A stretch of 64,000 nt of DNA from JBAZAX01 sp964568625 (GTDB lineage Bacteria; Babelota; Babeliae; Babelales; RVW-14), in the NCBI GenBank assembly GCA_964568625.1, contig CAZMQG010000004.1, forward strand, positions 36,659-100,658, given 5' to 3'. The notes under the pieces were generated by a model. The model saw only the letters and a list, made by a program, of their open reading frames with translations, searched no databases and was not told where the DNA came from. Below are positions 24,405 through 32,197 of the stretch, in pieces. Within the stretch, counting starts at the first letter, position 1. Each line of letters starts with the position of its first letter. The translations under genes were made by a program, and so were the position numbers.

Positions 24405-25505
24405 TTAAATTTCTACAAAAAACGCCTGTTTTAAATCAAAAACATCAATAGAAATTGGACTAGTTATAAAAACCTGAAATTTTTTATCATTCAGAAGATT
24501 TATCCCATGCACTAGGTTTTGGTGGTCAAAATCAGTTAAAAAGTCATCCAGTAGTAAAACACCGGGAATGCCTGCCTCTTCCATACAATCCAATTGAGCA
24601 ATTTTAATTAAAAAAACTATCAACTTCTGTTGCCCTCGAGATGCATAAATTTTGGCTTTTTTACCATAAAAATTAATTACAAAATCATCTAAATGTGCAC
24701 CATAGAAACTTCGCCCCAATGCATTTTCCATTTTTTGGCTATCTTTTTTTTCATATTCCTGCCAAAAATCTGCAAAAGTCGATGTTTTCCCGGCTCCATT
24801 TTTTTGTAAATAAGAAAATTTAACCTGCAAATCAAACTCAGTCGCTTCGAAATAACCTCTAAGCAGACTGTTTACGTGATCTTCCAACATACTTAGATAA
24901 TTTATTCGTATATTTTGAAGCGAAAATGTCTCTATCCAAAGCTTTTCCGACCAAATTAAAAGCTCATCCTTTAATCCCGTCGTAATTACCGGACTGACTT
25001 TTATCTGCCTAAGAAGGCTATTTCGCTGCTCAAGCACCTGGTTGTAGCGTCTAAACGTCGTATATAAATCGGGATTTAAAAGTAGAGTAGAATAGTTCAT
25101 CAGATCACGCCTAAACTCAGGCGCACCGGAAACAACAATTATATCATCTGCACAAACTGATACTGCTCTATATTGAGAAATTAACTCACGATAAGAATTT
25201 ATAGGCTTTTGATTATGCTTTACAACCTTGCCTTGCTCATTCCCAAAACCAACTTGAATCTGACTGGATTCATCATTATTTTCAACATCAATCTCGATAA
25301 AAAAATAATCTTGATCAAGTTTGATCAGTTCACGATTCAAGTGCGTACGAAATGATCTTAGGTAACAACAGTAATGCAAAGCCTCAAGTAAAGAACTTTT
25401 GCCGGATCCATTCTTTCCTTTTATGACAACAAATTTTTCATCAAATTCAAATTCTTTTTCTGAAAAACATCGAAAATTACGCAACTTAAGTCTTTTAATA
25501 CGCAC
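24405..25505 (-). CDS. recF: DNA replication and repair protein RecF
   Basis: 366 residues. RecF is an SMC-like ATPase that helps load RecA at single-strand gaps. Walker A is GKNGSGKSS (residues 30-38). The signature motif is ASRGQQKL (about 288-295) and Walker B is GVLLLDDFLTDFD (about 314-326). The YLRSFR segment after Walker A is typical of RecF rather than other SMC-like ATPases. Lies downstream of dnaN, as in the classical dnaA-dnaN-recF order, but a terminator sits between them and dnaA is not here. Confidence 0.95.
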   Translation of the reverse strand: MRIKRLKLRNFRCFSEKEFEFDEKFVVIKGKNGSGKSSLLEALHYCCYLRSFRTHLNRELIKLDQDYFFIEIDVENNDESSQIQVGFGNEQGKVVKHNQKPINSYRELISQYRAVSVCADDIIVVSGAPEFRRDLMNYSTLLLNPDLYTTFRRYNQVLEQRNSLLRQIKVSPVITTGLKDELLIWSEKLWIETFSLQNIRINYLSMLEDHVNSLLRGYFEATEFDLQVKFSYLQKNGAGKTSTFADFWQEYEKKDSQKMENALGRSFYGAHLDDFVINFYGKKAKIYASRGQQKLIVFLIKIAQLDCMEEAGIPGVLLLDDFLTDFDHQNLVHGINLLNDKKFQVFITSPISIDVFDLKQAFFVEI

Positions 25506-25522
25506 AATTAAATCACTTTTAT

Positions 25523-25568
25523 TTTAAAAAATACGCGCCGTAGTAAGTTTTACAACTAAGTACGGCGC
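25523..25568 (-). terminator. Terminator between dnaN and recF
   Basis: GCGCCGTA (25535-25542) pairs with TACGGCGC (25561-25568); on the minus strand the stem leads into GTATTTTTTAAAAT. It should end the dnaN transcript, so recF may depend on read-through or its own promoter. Confidence 0.75.
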
Positions 25569-25587
25569 TATAAAATTCAACGATCTA

Positions 25588-26709
25588 TTAACTTTGAGAA
25601 ATGGAAACCGGCATCACAAGATAAGTTTGAATAAAGTTGTCATCCTTTGTTTCAAATATAATCGGACGAGCACCGTTTTTAATAAAGAACTGTAAATTCT
25701 TTTCAGGAAATCCTTGAAGTCCATTTAAAATATATGGAGCATAGAAACGACTTTCAATCTCTCCTCCTGAAAATTCATCCATATTTAAATCTTCATCTAG
25801 TTTTCCAACTTCTTTATTATGCATGTTAACTTTTAGAGTCCCAGGCATAAATCTAAATGTTGTAGAAACAAACTGACCTGCAAGTAGGCAACTTGTACGT
25901 TTTAACGTTTTAAGTAAAGAATCCTTTACTACTGTTGCAGGTAAAAAACCTTCTTTCTCCAAAACTGGTTTATATTGAGGAAATGCATCAGAAATAAGTT
26001 TTGTGAAAAAATTAAAATTCTTGCCGGAAAAAACAAGTTGATTACCACAAATACCAAGGAAAATACTATCTTCTGCACCTGAATTTTCGAACAATTTTTT
26101 AATCTCCATTACCGCACGTTTTGGTAATAACCATTTCTTTTCTTCGGCTAGAGAGTACTTTGTTGTTGTTATATGAGCAAGACTATGCCCATCTGTTGCA
26201 ACCATACTCATCTCTTGCGGATTAACTTCAAGCAGCATTCCATTCAAAGCAGGATTGGAATTATTTTGAGGGATAACAAATGCAACTTTGCTAATCATAT
26301 CTAATATGAAAGATGCTTTAAAATCCATCAAATTTTCAATGCGCTCTGGAAATGGAGGGAACTCTTGAGCATCTTTTATATTAAGAGAAAGATCAACCCC
26401 ACCGGATTTTAAACTAATCTGATTTTGATTTATGTTAAACTCAATCTCTCCATCAAGTTCTTTTACCAATTCAAAAATACGTTTTCCAGAGATCAAAAAG
26501 CTACTTGTTTCTGTAACATCGCTTTCAATTATCATACTTGATTGCAAGCTAATCTCCAGATCAGTAGCCTTGAGGGTCAGCTCACGTGGTGTAATTTGAA
26601 AAAGAATAGATTCTGTAACATCTAGGGTAGTTCTTTTGCTACAAATCGGCTGCATTGATGACAATATCGACAACAGCTCCCGTTGAGATGTAATAAATCT
26701 TCCGGTCAT
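25588..26709 (-). CDS. dnaN: DNA polymerase III beta subunit (sliding clamp)
   Basis: 373 residues, typical of the beta clamp, a ring-shaped dimer that holds the polymerase on DNA. Three similar domains can be followed, with the ATDLEIS block in domain 1, MVATDGHSLA in domain 2, and the C-terminal LVMPVSISQ (family LMPMRL). The start is ATG 26709: AAGGA lies 7 bases upstream, and homology begins there (MTGRFITSQREL). Longer TTG/ATG starts upstream are rejected. A sigma-70-like promoter sits at 26786-26814. Divergent from the glycosylase gene. Confidence 0.96.
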   Translation of the reverse strand: MTGRFITSQRELLSILSSMQPICSKRTTLDVTESILFQITPRELTLKATDLEISLQSSMIIESDVTETSSFLISGKRIFELVKELDGEIEFNINQNQISLKSGGVDLSLNIKDAQEFPPFPERIENLMDFKASFILDMISKVAFVIPQNNSNPALNGMLLEVNPQEMSMVATDGHSLAHITTTKYSLAEEKKWLLPKRAVMEIKKLFENSGAEDSIFLGICGNQLVFSGKNFNFFTKLISDAFPQYKPVLEKEGFLPATVVKDSLLKTLKRTSCLLAGQFVSTTFRFMPGTLKVNMHNKEVGKLDEDLNMDEFSGGEIESRFYAPYILNGLQGFPEKNLQFFIKNGARPIIFETKDDNFIQTYLVMPVSISQS

Positions 26710-26785
26710 ATTAAATTCCTTCATATTCAATGAATTTTATTTTACGTTTTTTGCAAATTGCTTTGCATGTTTTTTCACTTCTAGT

Positions 26786-26814
26786 ATTATACAACATCAG
26801 GACAAATCAGCCAA
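26786..26814 (-). promoter_or_regulatory. Promoter of dnaN
   Basis: On the minus strand TTGGCT, 17-base spacer, TATAAT; about 77 bases before the dnaN start. Confidence 0.6.
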
Positions 26815-26854
26815 GGTGTAGATAGTATAACAGATAAAGCAAATCGAACATTTT

Positions 26855-27439
26855 ATGCTTAACCTAGAAACTAACAGTTTAATAGAACAACGACTTAACG
26901 AATTTAAGCAACTAAACCAACTTGGGACCAACCATTGGTTCAATGAACTGTGTTTTTGTATTCTCACAGCAAATTCAAAAGCCGAAACTGCAATTCGCAT
27001 ACAACAAGAAGTGGGAGTTAATGGGTTTATAGATTTATCACAACAAGAGCTTGCTCGAATCATTAAAAATAATAAACATAGATTCCATAACAATAAGGCA
27101 AAGTTTATAGTACAAGCAAGAGAGTTCGTTGCTATCAAGAATAAAATTAAAAATTTATCCGGACAACAAGCCCGAGAATTTATTGTCAAAAATATAAAAG
27201 GGCTTGGCTATAAGGAAGCATCACACTTTTTACGTAACGTTGGGTATGATGATGTTGCAATAATTGACAGGCATATTTTACGATTTATGCATCAACAAAA
27301 TCTAATTTCCTCAATTCCAAAGCACATTACAATAAAATTCTATCTTGAATGTGAACATATTTTATCAAAATTTAAAGTAAAACTTTCGCGACTTGATCTG
27401 ATTATCTGGGAAAAAATGACAGGTAAAGTATTAAAATAA
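26855..27439 (+). CDS. 8-oxoguanine DNA glycosylase/AP lyase, Ogg2 type
   Basis: 194 residues. A helix-hairpin-helix glycosylase of the compact Ogg2 family, known mainly from archaea and some bacteria. The catalytic Lys120 (GLGYKEASHF) and Asp138 (AIIDRHIL) are 18 residues apart, as in characterised Ogg2 enzymes. It removes 8-oxoguanine and cuts the backbone by beta-elimination. No Fe-S cysteine cluster is present, so it is not Nth. Divergent from dnaN; no strong ribosome site is visible at the ATG. Confidence 0.85.
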   Translation: MLNLETNSLIEQRLNEFKQLNQLGTNHWFNELCFCILTANSKAETAIRIQQEVGVNGFIDLSQQELARIIKNNKHRFHNNKAKFIVQAREFVAIKNKIKNLSGQQAREFIVKNIKGLGYKEASHFLRNVGYDDVAIIDRHILRFMHQQNLISSIPKHITIKFYLECEHILSKFKVKLSRLDLIIWEKMTGKVLK

Positions 27440-27489
27440 AAACAACAAAAAACTGATAAAATTAGATCATTAACGAGAAAGGATAAATC

Positions 27490-28326
27490 GTGAATGGTAT
27501 AGCAAACCTAATGCTGGGATTAGCATTAGAATCTGGAATTCCTAATCTTTGCGGAATGCAATATCAAGAAGTAGCACATACCGATTCATTAGGACGAACA
27601 CAATTATATTTTGCAGCTTACACAAGAGATGTAAGCTTATTAAAAAAATCAATTGAAGATGAAATTGATGTTAATCAAACTGATAATTTAGGTGAAACCC
27701 CACTTTATATCGCTTCAGCGTTTGGGTATGAAGAGATTGTAAAAATTTTACTTGGGGTAAGAGGCATCGAATTAAATAAACCCAATAAATTTGGATGGAC
27801 ACCTTTGCATGTAGCTGCGTTTAAGGGGAATCATTCAGTAGTAAATATATTACTGCAAGCAAATGCCATAGTTAACCTAAAAGAAAACAAGGAAGAAAAT
27901 ACGCCATTGCTTTTAGCTGCTTTTAATGGACATAGAGAAATCGTAGGTATGCTTCTAAATGCTGGAGCTGATAAAAACGCTTCTGATTATTGTGGTAAAA
28001 CTGCATTATACTGGTCCATCTTCAATAATGATATAGACATGGCAAGATTGTTAATTAGTGCTGAAGCTGATGTTAATAAAATTGACATTTCCGGAAAAAC
28101 ACCTTTGCATATTGCAGCTTTTAGAGCAAATCCCATAACAACATCACTGTTACTAGATGCGGGGGCAATCGTTGATATTCATGATAAAAATGGTGATACA
28201 CCATTAAAAATAGCTTGTAATTATCGAAGTAAACAAAGCGAAGCTACAAAAAGATATGTAGAAATATTTGTAAATTATTATATAAAGAAAAAGCTAAAAG
28301 TTCCTGAATATTTAAAGCTTAGTTAA
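27490..28326 (+). CDS. Ankyrin-repeat protein without signal peptide
   Basis: 278 residues made almost wholly of ankyrin repeats: about seven units from residue 30 to 255, with strong consensus blocks such as GETPLYIASAFGYEEIVKILL, GWTPLHVAAFKGNHSVVNILL and GKTPLHIAAFRANPITTSLLL. Unlike the other ankyrin proteins here, no signal peptide is visible; if exported it uses another route. AAAGGA precedes the GTG start at 27490. The C-terminus (VPEYLKLS) matches the PE-x-LK motif ending two exported ankyrin proteins. Follows the glycosylase gene by 50 bp, with no obvious functional link. Confidence 0.9.
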   Translation: MNGIANLMLGLALESGIPNLCGMQYQEVAHTDSLGRTQLYFAAYTRDVSLLKKSIEDEIDVNQTDNLGETPLYIASAFGYEEIVKILLGVRGIELNKPNKFGWTPLHVAAFKGNHSVVNILLQANAIVNLKENKEENTPLLLAAFNGHREIVGMLLNAGADKNASDYCGKTALYWSIFNNDIDMARLLISAEADVNKIDISGKTPLHIAAFRANPITTSLLLDAGAIVDIHDKNGDTPLKIACNYRSKQSEATKRYVEIFVNYYIKKKLKVPEYLKLS

Positions 28327-28448
28327 ACAAGTAAATAGTATTATTTATACAAATATTTTTATATAAACAAATGTCTTGCAATAATTATCTGCAATAGTAT
28401 TTTATGGAATAGTAGTAATTTATTAATCTTTTATGGAAGAGGGAGAAT

Positions 28449-28868
28449 ATGAAGAATATTTTCAGAGGATTGGTAATTTTAGCCATATGCTTTGTGTCTG
28501 CAGAACTTCAGTCGTCACAAATTAAAAAGACTGACTTAAGAACTGCAACAACAAAAATGGATTGCAAAAATTCCTCCAGTAATGCCGACATGCAATTAAC
28601 AATTGCAGGAGTTATAACAACAGTAGAGCATGGGACTACATATTCAAATATTAATATTCCTTCATCAGTAGCCTCATTTAAAGTAAGACCATCTCTTTCA
28701 AGTTTAATTGGTGCTCCTATTAATATTCAAAAAAGTTTATTAAACATCGCTTCTGACAATAAGTACGATCTTGAAATAAGAACAGCATTAAATGGAATTT
28801 ATCTTACTGTTACAGTTTATAGCGTTGGCGAAAAAATTGCTCAAGGCAGATTTACCGTTGGCGTATAA
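28449..28868 (+). CDS. Small exported beta-rich protein, paralogue A
   Basis: 139 residues, not recognised. A signal peptide (MKNIFRGLVILAICFVSAEL) precedes a Thr/Ser/Ile-rich domain with alternating hydrophobics expected of beta strands. Clearly paralogous to the next gene: both share the signal peptide pattern, a MDCKNSS/LDCYNAS cysteine site, SNINI, PI-IQKS-LNI, KYDL and LTVTVYS-GEK segments. One cysteine remains in the mature protein. GAGGGAG precedes the ATG. Ends at a perfect 14-bp hairpin. A pilin-like or host-exposed role cannot be judged. Confidence 0.75.
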   Translation: MKNIFRGLVILAICFVSAELQSSQIKKTDLRTATTKMDCKNSSSNADMQLTIAGVITTVEHGTTYSNINIPSSVASFKVRPSLSSLIGAPINIQKSLLNIASDNKYDLEIRTALNGIYLTVTVYSVGEKIAQGRFTVGV

Positions 28869-28898
28869 ATTCCAAAATTCATAAATAAAAAACTCAAC

Positions 28899-28930
28899 AG
28901 AGAAGCCTCGTTATGCAACGAGGCTTCTCT
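28899..28930 (+). terminator. Hairpin terminator after paralogue A
   Basis: AGAGAAGCCTCGTT (28899-28912), loop ATGC, perfect complement to 28930; followed by GCGTTT. The minus side also has a T-run, so it could work both ways. Confidence 0.75.
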
Positions 28931-29052
28931 GCGTTTAAAAATTAGTTAGGTTCTCTCTAATTTCACTACATTAACTCAATTAGACTTAAAAAACTCGCCA
29001 AAAGCTAGCATAAGAGGCTTTAATGTCTTTTTTGCTGGCTTTTATTGACTAT

Positions 29053-29081
29053 TTGACAATAAATATTTTATTATAGATATA
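29053..29081 (+). promoter_or_regulatory. Candidate promoter of paralogue B
   Basis: TTGACA (29053-29058), 17-base spacer, GATATA (29076-29081), 44 bases before the start codon. Confidence 0.45.
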
Positions 29082-29124
29082 GTCCAATGGTTTTATTATT
29101 TTTTTAAGGGAAGGGGAAAATGTG

Positions 29125-29508
29125 ATGAAAAATATTTTTAGAGCTCTGTTTATTTTAGCCATAAGCTTTGCATCTGCAAAACTTATAGCAGTCCCAACAC
29201 TTTTAGACTGCTATAATGCATCCACTCACGCAAAGATGACATTAACAAGCGGGGGAGTAACCTATATAAACAAAACAACAACAATTTCAAACATAAATAT
29301 TGCCGCATCAGTAACAGAAGTTAAAATTAAACCAACAGGCGTGATTGGCATTCCAATTATTATTCAAAAAAGTGCTTTAAACATTGGTAGTGATGGAAAA
29401 TACGATCTTAAAATAACAACTACCTTAAGCGGTTCAATGTTAACTGTCACAGTTTATAGTCTTGGCGAAAAACTTGCTTCTAAAGCGTACAACATTAGTA
29501 TATATTAA
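29125..29508 (+). CDS. Small exported beta-rich protein, paralogue B
   Basis: 127 residues. Signal peptide MKNIFRALFILAISFASAKL, then a beta-rich domain aligning along its length with the previous gene's product; the main differences are a shorter region after the signal and a shorter central loop. ATG 29125 is preceded by AGGGG at 8 bases; the GTG one codon earlier is not needed. It has its own candidate promoter and is closed by a very strong bidirectional terminator, so the two copies are separate transcription units despite being tandem duplicates. Confidence 0.77.
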   Translation: MKNIFRALFILAISFASAKLIAVPTLLDCYNASTHAKMTLTSGGVTYINKTTTISNINIAASVTEVKIKPTGVIGIPIIIQKSALNIGSDGKYDLKITTTLSGSMLTVTVYSLGEKLASKAYNISIY

Positions 29509-29552
29509 CATAAAATTTGACAACTAAAAAACGACTTTGCGTTATATTAGTC

Positions 29553-29608
29553 AAATAAAAAGTAAAAAGGCATCGATTTACAAATCGATGCCTTTTTACT
29601 TTTTATTT
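29553..29608. terminator. Bidirectional terminator, 27-bp perfect stem
   Basis: Arms 29553-29579 and 29582-29608 are perfectly complementary (AAATAAAAAG...GATTT). Each strand ends in T-rich sequence, serving paralogue B and the convergent recombinase gene. Confidence 0.92.
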
Positions 29609-29613
29609 TTGCT

Positions 29614-30543
29614 TTATGCCCTGGGATGCTTTTCATCGTAAACTTTTCTTACCTGTTTATTTTCAAGATGGGTATAAATCTGAACAGTAGAAAGATTTTC
29701 ATGCCCTAAAATTAACTGTAACGATCGTATATCTGCCCCTTTTTCAAAAAGATGTGTAGCTAATGAGTGCCGAAGGCTGTGTGGAGATATATTTTTCAAA
29801 ATGTTAGATTTAACTAAAATCTTTTTTAAAGCCAACCAAAAAAGTTGTCGCGACATAGGCTTTACATGATTTTTATGCAATGTAATAAAAATAAAATTTT
29901 GTTGTTTACTATCGGCTTTAATATTTACCGGAATTAACTTAGGATAAATCTGCTCACGATAATATCTTAACAATTCCAAAATATTTTTTGGCAGTGGAAT
30001 AGAGCGTTCTTTATTACCTTTACCAATAAGTTGAAGAAATCCTGTATCAAAATGAATTTGATCAAAAGTTAAATTAACAAGCTCTGAAACTCTTACTCCG
30101 GTAGCATATAGTAAATACAACATGACTTTATTTCGTTGCCCCTTAATCGAATGATCAAGGTTTGCAGCATTCAATAATTTTTTTAATTCGGATTCCGAAA
30201 GATAGTTTGGTAAAGTTTTTTCAATTTTTGGAAAGGTTAGAGTAGAGGAGAGATTAGGTACTTCATATTTTGTATTTAGAAAATCAAAAAAACGCTTTAT
30301 AGACGAAATTTTTCGAGACAAGCTTTTAGCGGAAAGACCTTGGTCCTTTAAATTTTTCAAGAAAGCCTTCATATGGTCTTTTTTGCATCTTATTATATCA
30401 ACCCTCCTCTGCTTCAAAAATAATCCAAATTGGTCAATATCACGTTTATATGCTAAAAATGTATTTTGTGATACTCGTTTTTCAGTCAAAAGATAAGCCT
30501 GAAAATTGGCATAATAATCTATCGCACCACTTTGATCTTGCAT
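29614..30543 (-). CDS. xerD: Tyrosine recombinase, XerC/XerD type
   Basis: 309 residues, the length of XerC/D. These recombinases resolve chromosome dimers at dif. The N-terminal SAM-like domain (about 10-95) and catalytic domain are complete, with the catalytic set Arg151 (GVRVSEL), Lys175, His255 and Arg258 (HSLRHSLATH), His281 and Tyr290 (QIYTHL). No phage, integron or conjugation genes are nearby, which favours a housekeeping Xer enzyme over a mobile-element integrase. Whether it is XerC, XerD or a single XerH-like enzyme is not settled by the sequence alone; xerD is the working name. Confidence 0.85.
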   Translation of the reverse strand: MQDQSGAIDYYANFQAYLLTEKRVSQNTFLAYKRDIDQFGLFLKQRRVDIIRCKKDHMKAFLKNLKDQGLSAKSLSRKISSIKRFFDFLNTKYEVPNLSSTLTFPKIEKTLPNYLSESELKKLLNAANLDHSIKGQRNKVMLYLLYATGVRVSELVNLTFDQIHFDTGFLQLIGKGNKERSIPLPKNILELLRYYREQIYPKLIPVNIKADSKQQNFIFITLHKNHVKPMSRQLFWLALKKILVKSNILKNISPHSLRHSLATHLFEKGADIRSLQLILGHENLSTVQIYTHLENKQVRKVYDEKHPRA

Positions 30544-30571
30544 GGTAAAATTACCCCTCTAAATTTCATAT

Positions 30572-30609
30572 CAAAAACAAGAAAGGTATTTTAGTAAAAT
30601 ACCTTTCTT
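30572..30609 (-). terminator. Rho-independent terminator of proS
   Basis: AAGAAAGGTATTTT (30579-30592) and AAAATACCTTTCTT (30596-30609) pair perfectly; the minus strand continues TTGTTTTTGATA. Confidence 0.88.
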
Positions 30610-30621
30610 ACAATTTAGTAA

Positions 30622-32055
30622 TTAATAAGCCTTTGCAACTACGACTTCGAAATTACTAGATTTATTACAATGAAAGCAAGTATCATGTTCTTTTTTATTC
30701 AAAAGGCAGCGAATGGTCGCTTTAAATTGCTTCAATTCACTCTCACACTCAGCATCACCACACCACCCTACTTTATAAAATCCATTTTTTGCATCAAGCT
30801 CAACTCCAAATTCATTTAGCTTTTCAGCCTCATAAAAACGTTCCGTCCTAAATTTTTTTGCTCGATCAAACATCTGCTGATGTACAATATCAAGCATCCG
30901 CTTCAATGCAACTTCTACTGAATCAACTGGAACAAACTCTTTTTTCTTTGACTTATCTTGTTCTACCCGATTGACAAGTACTACCTGATTTTTTTCTAAA
31001 TCTTTTGGCCCGATTTCAATTCGAACAGGAACCCCCTTAAGTTCCCATTCATAAAATTTTGAACCAGGTGTTTTTGTATCATCATTATCAAGTACAACTC
31101 TAAAGCCAAACTCTTCAAATTTAGACTTTATCTGATTAGCTTTTTGTAAAATAGCGTCTTTTTCCATATCAGTTTTATAAATTGGAACTATTACGCACTG
31201 AATAGGCGCAATTCTTGGAGGAATAATCAATCCATTTTGGTCGCCATGAACCATGATCATTGCACCAATTGATCTTGTTGTAAATCCCCAACTGGTACAA
31301 TATGGAGTTTTAATTGTTCCATCTTTATCTTGAAATTTAACATCAAATGCAGCTGGAAATGACTGTGCCAAAATATGAGAAGTACACAGCTGCAAAGCTT
31401 TTCCATCTTGCATCATACCTTCAAGAGTATATGTTTTTTCGGCACCAGCAAACTTTTCTGACTCTGATTTTTGGCCCCTGACAACAGGAATTGCCAAATA
31501 ATTTTCGTAAATATCTTGATATGCATCCAAAGCTTGTGCAGCCATTTGTTCAGCCTCTTCATGAGTATAATGCGCAGTATGTCCCTCCTGCCACAAAAAC
31601 TCCGTACTACGAATAAAAGGTCTTGTACGCATTTCCCAACGAACCACATTTGCCCACTGATTTATCTTCAATGGCAAATCTCGCCATGACTTTACCCAAC
31701 GCGAAAACATTGAGTAAATAATAGTCTCAGATGTTGGACGAACTACCAATGGTTCTTCGAGTTTACCTCCGCCAGCATGAGTAACAACGGCTAATTCAGG
31801 AGAAAAACCTTCAACGTGCTTTGCTTCACGTTTTAAAAACGATTCCGGAATAAAAAGTGGGAAATATGCATTTTGAGTTCCTGTTGCTTTGATTTTTTTA
31901 TCAAGTTCTGATTGAATCTTTTCCCAAATTGCAAAACTGTATGGACGGAAAACAAAGCACCCTTTTACTTCGCTCTGATCGACTAACTCAGCCTGATAAA
32001 TAATTTCCTGGTACCACTGCGTAAAATCTTTATTGATATCCGGCAACTTATTCAT
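30622..32055 (-). CDS. proS: Prolyl-tRNA synthetase, eukaryote/archaea-type (ProS type 3)
   Basis: 477 residues from ATG 32055. Charges tRNA-Pro with proline. It lacks the large editing insertion of classical bacterial ProRS and has the C-terminal extension of the other type, ending with CLLNKKEHDTCFHC (metal-site-like) and a terminal Tyr (AKAY). Class II motif 2 is RTRPFIRSTEFLWQEGHTAH and motif 3 lies in GFTTRSIGAMIMVHGD. This type occurs in archaea, eukaryotes and scattered bacteria, including many parasites. The longest frame starts at TTG 32076, but family homology begins at MNKLPDINKDFTQWY. Confidence 0.96.
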   Translation of the reverse strand: MNKLPDINKDFTQWYQEIIYQAELVDQSEVKGCFVFRPYSFAIWEKIQSELDKKIKATGTQNAYFPLFIPESFLKREAKHVEGFSPELAVVTHAGGGKLEEPLVVRPTSETIIYSMFSRWVKSWRDLPLKINQWANVVRWEMRTRPFIRSTEFLWQEGHTAHYTHEEAEQMAAQALDAYQDIYENYLAIPVVRGQKSESEKFAGAEKTYTLEGMMQDGKALQLCTSHILAQSFPAAFDVKFQDKDGTIKTPYCTSWGFTTRSIGAMIMVHGDQNGLIIPPRIAPIQCVIVPIYKTDMEKDAILQKANQIKSKFEEFGFRVVLDNDDTKTPGSKFYEWELKGVPVRIEIGPKDLEKNQVVLVNRVEQDKSKKKEFVPVDSVEVALKRMLDIVHQQMFDRAKKFRTERFYEAEKLNEFGVELDAKNGFYKVGWCGDAECESELKQFKATIRCLLNKKEHDTCFHCNKSSNFEVVVAKAY

Positions 32056-32141
32056 TTTTAACCCATTTCTTTTCAAACCAACTTAAATTTTTTCATAACC
32101 AAAGTATAACAAGTTTCACAGGTGAAGTCTCTTCAGATATA

Positions 32142-32197
32142 TTCATGAAGAATATACGTTTATACAACACACACCCATTCACTGAATTCTTCATGAA
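32142..32197. repeat. 12-bp perfect inverted repeat between proS and the next gene
   Basis: TTCATGAAGAAT (32142-32153) and ATTCTTCATGAA (32186-32197), 32 bases apart; the right arm overlaps the stop codon of the neighbouring gene. No T-run, so an operator or dispersed element is as likely as a terminator. Confidence 0.5.

Noticed and set aside
23897..26854. Replication origin near dnaN-recF
   Set aside because: No cluster of DnaA boxes and no dnaA gene were seen.
29614..30543. Phage or integron integrase
   Set aside because: No att sites, cassette array or phage genes nearby; domain plan and context fit a housekeeping Xer recombinase.
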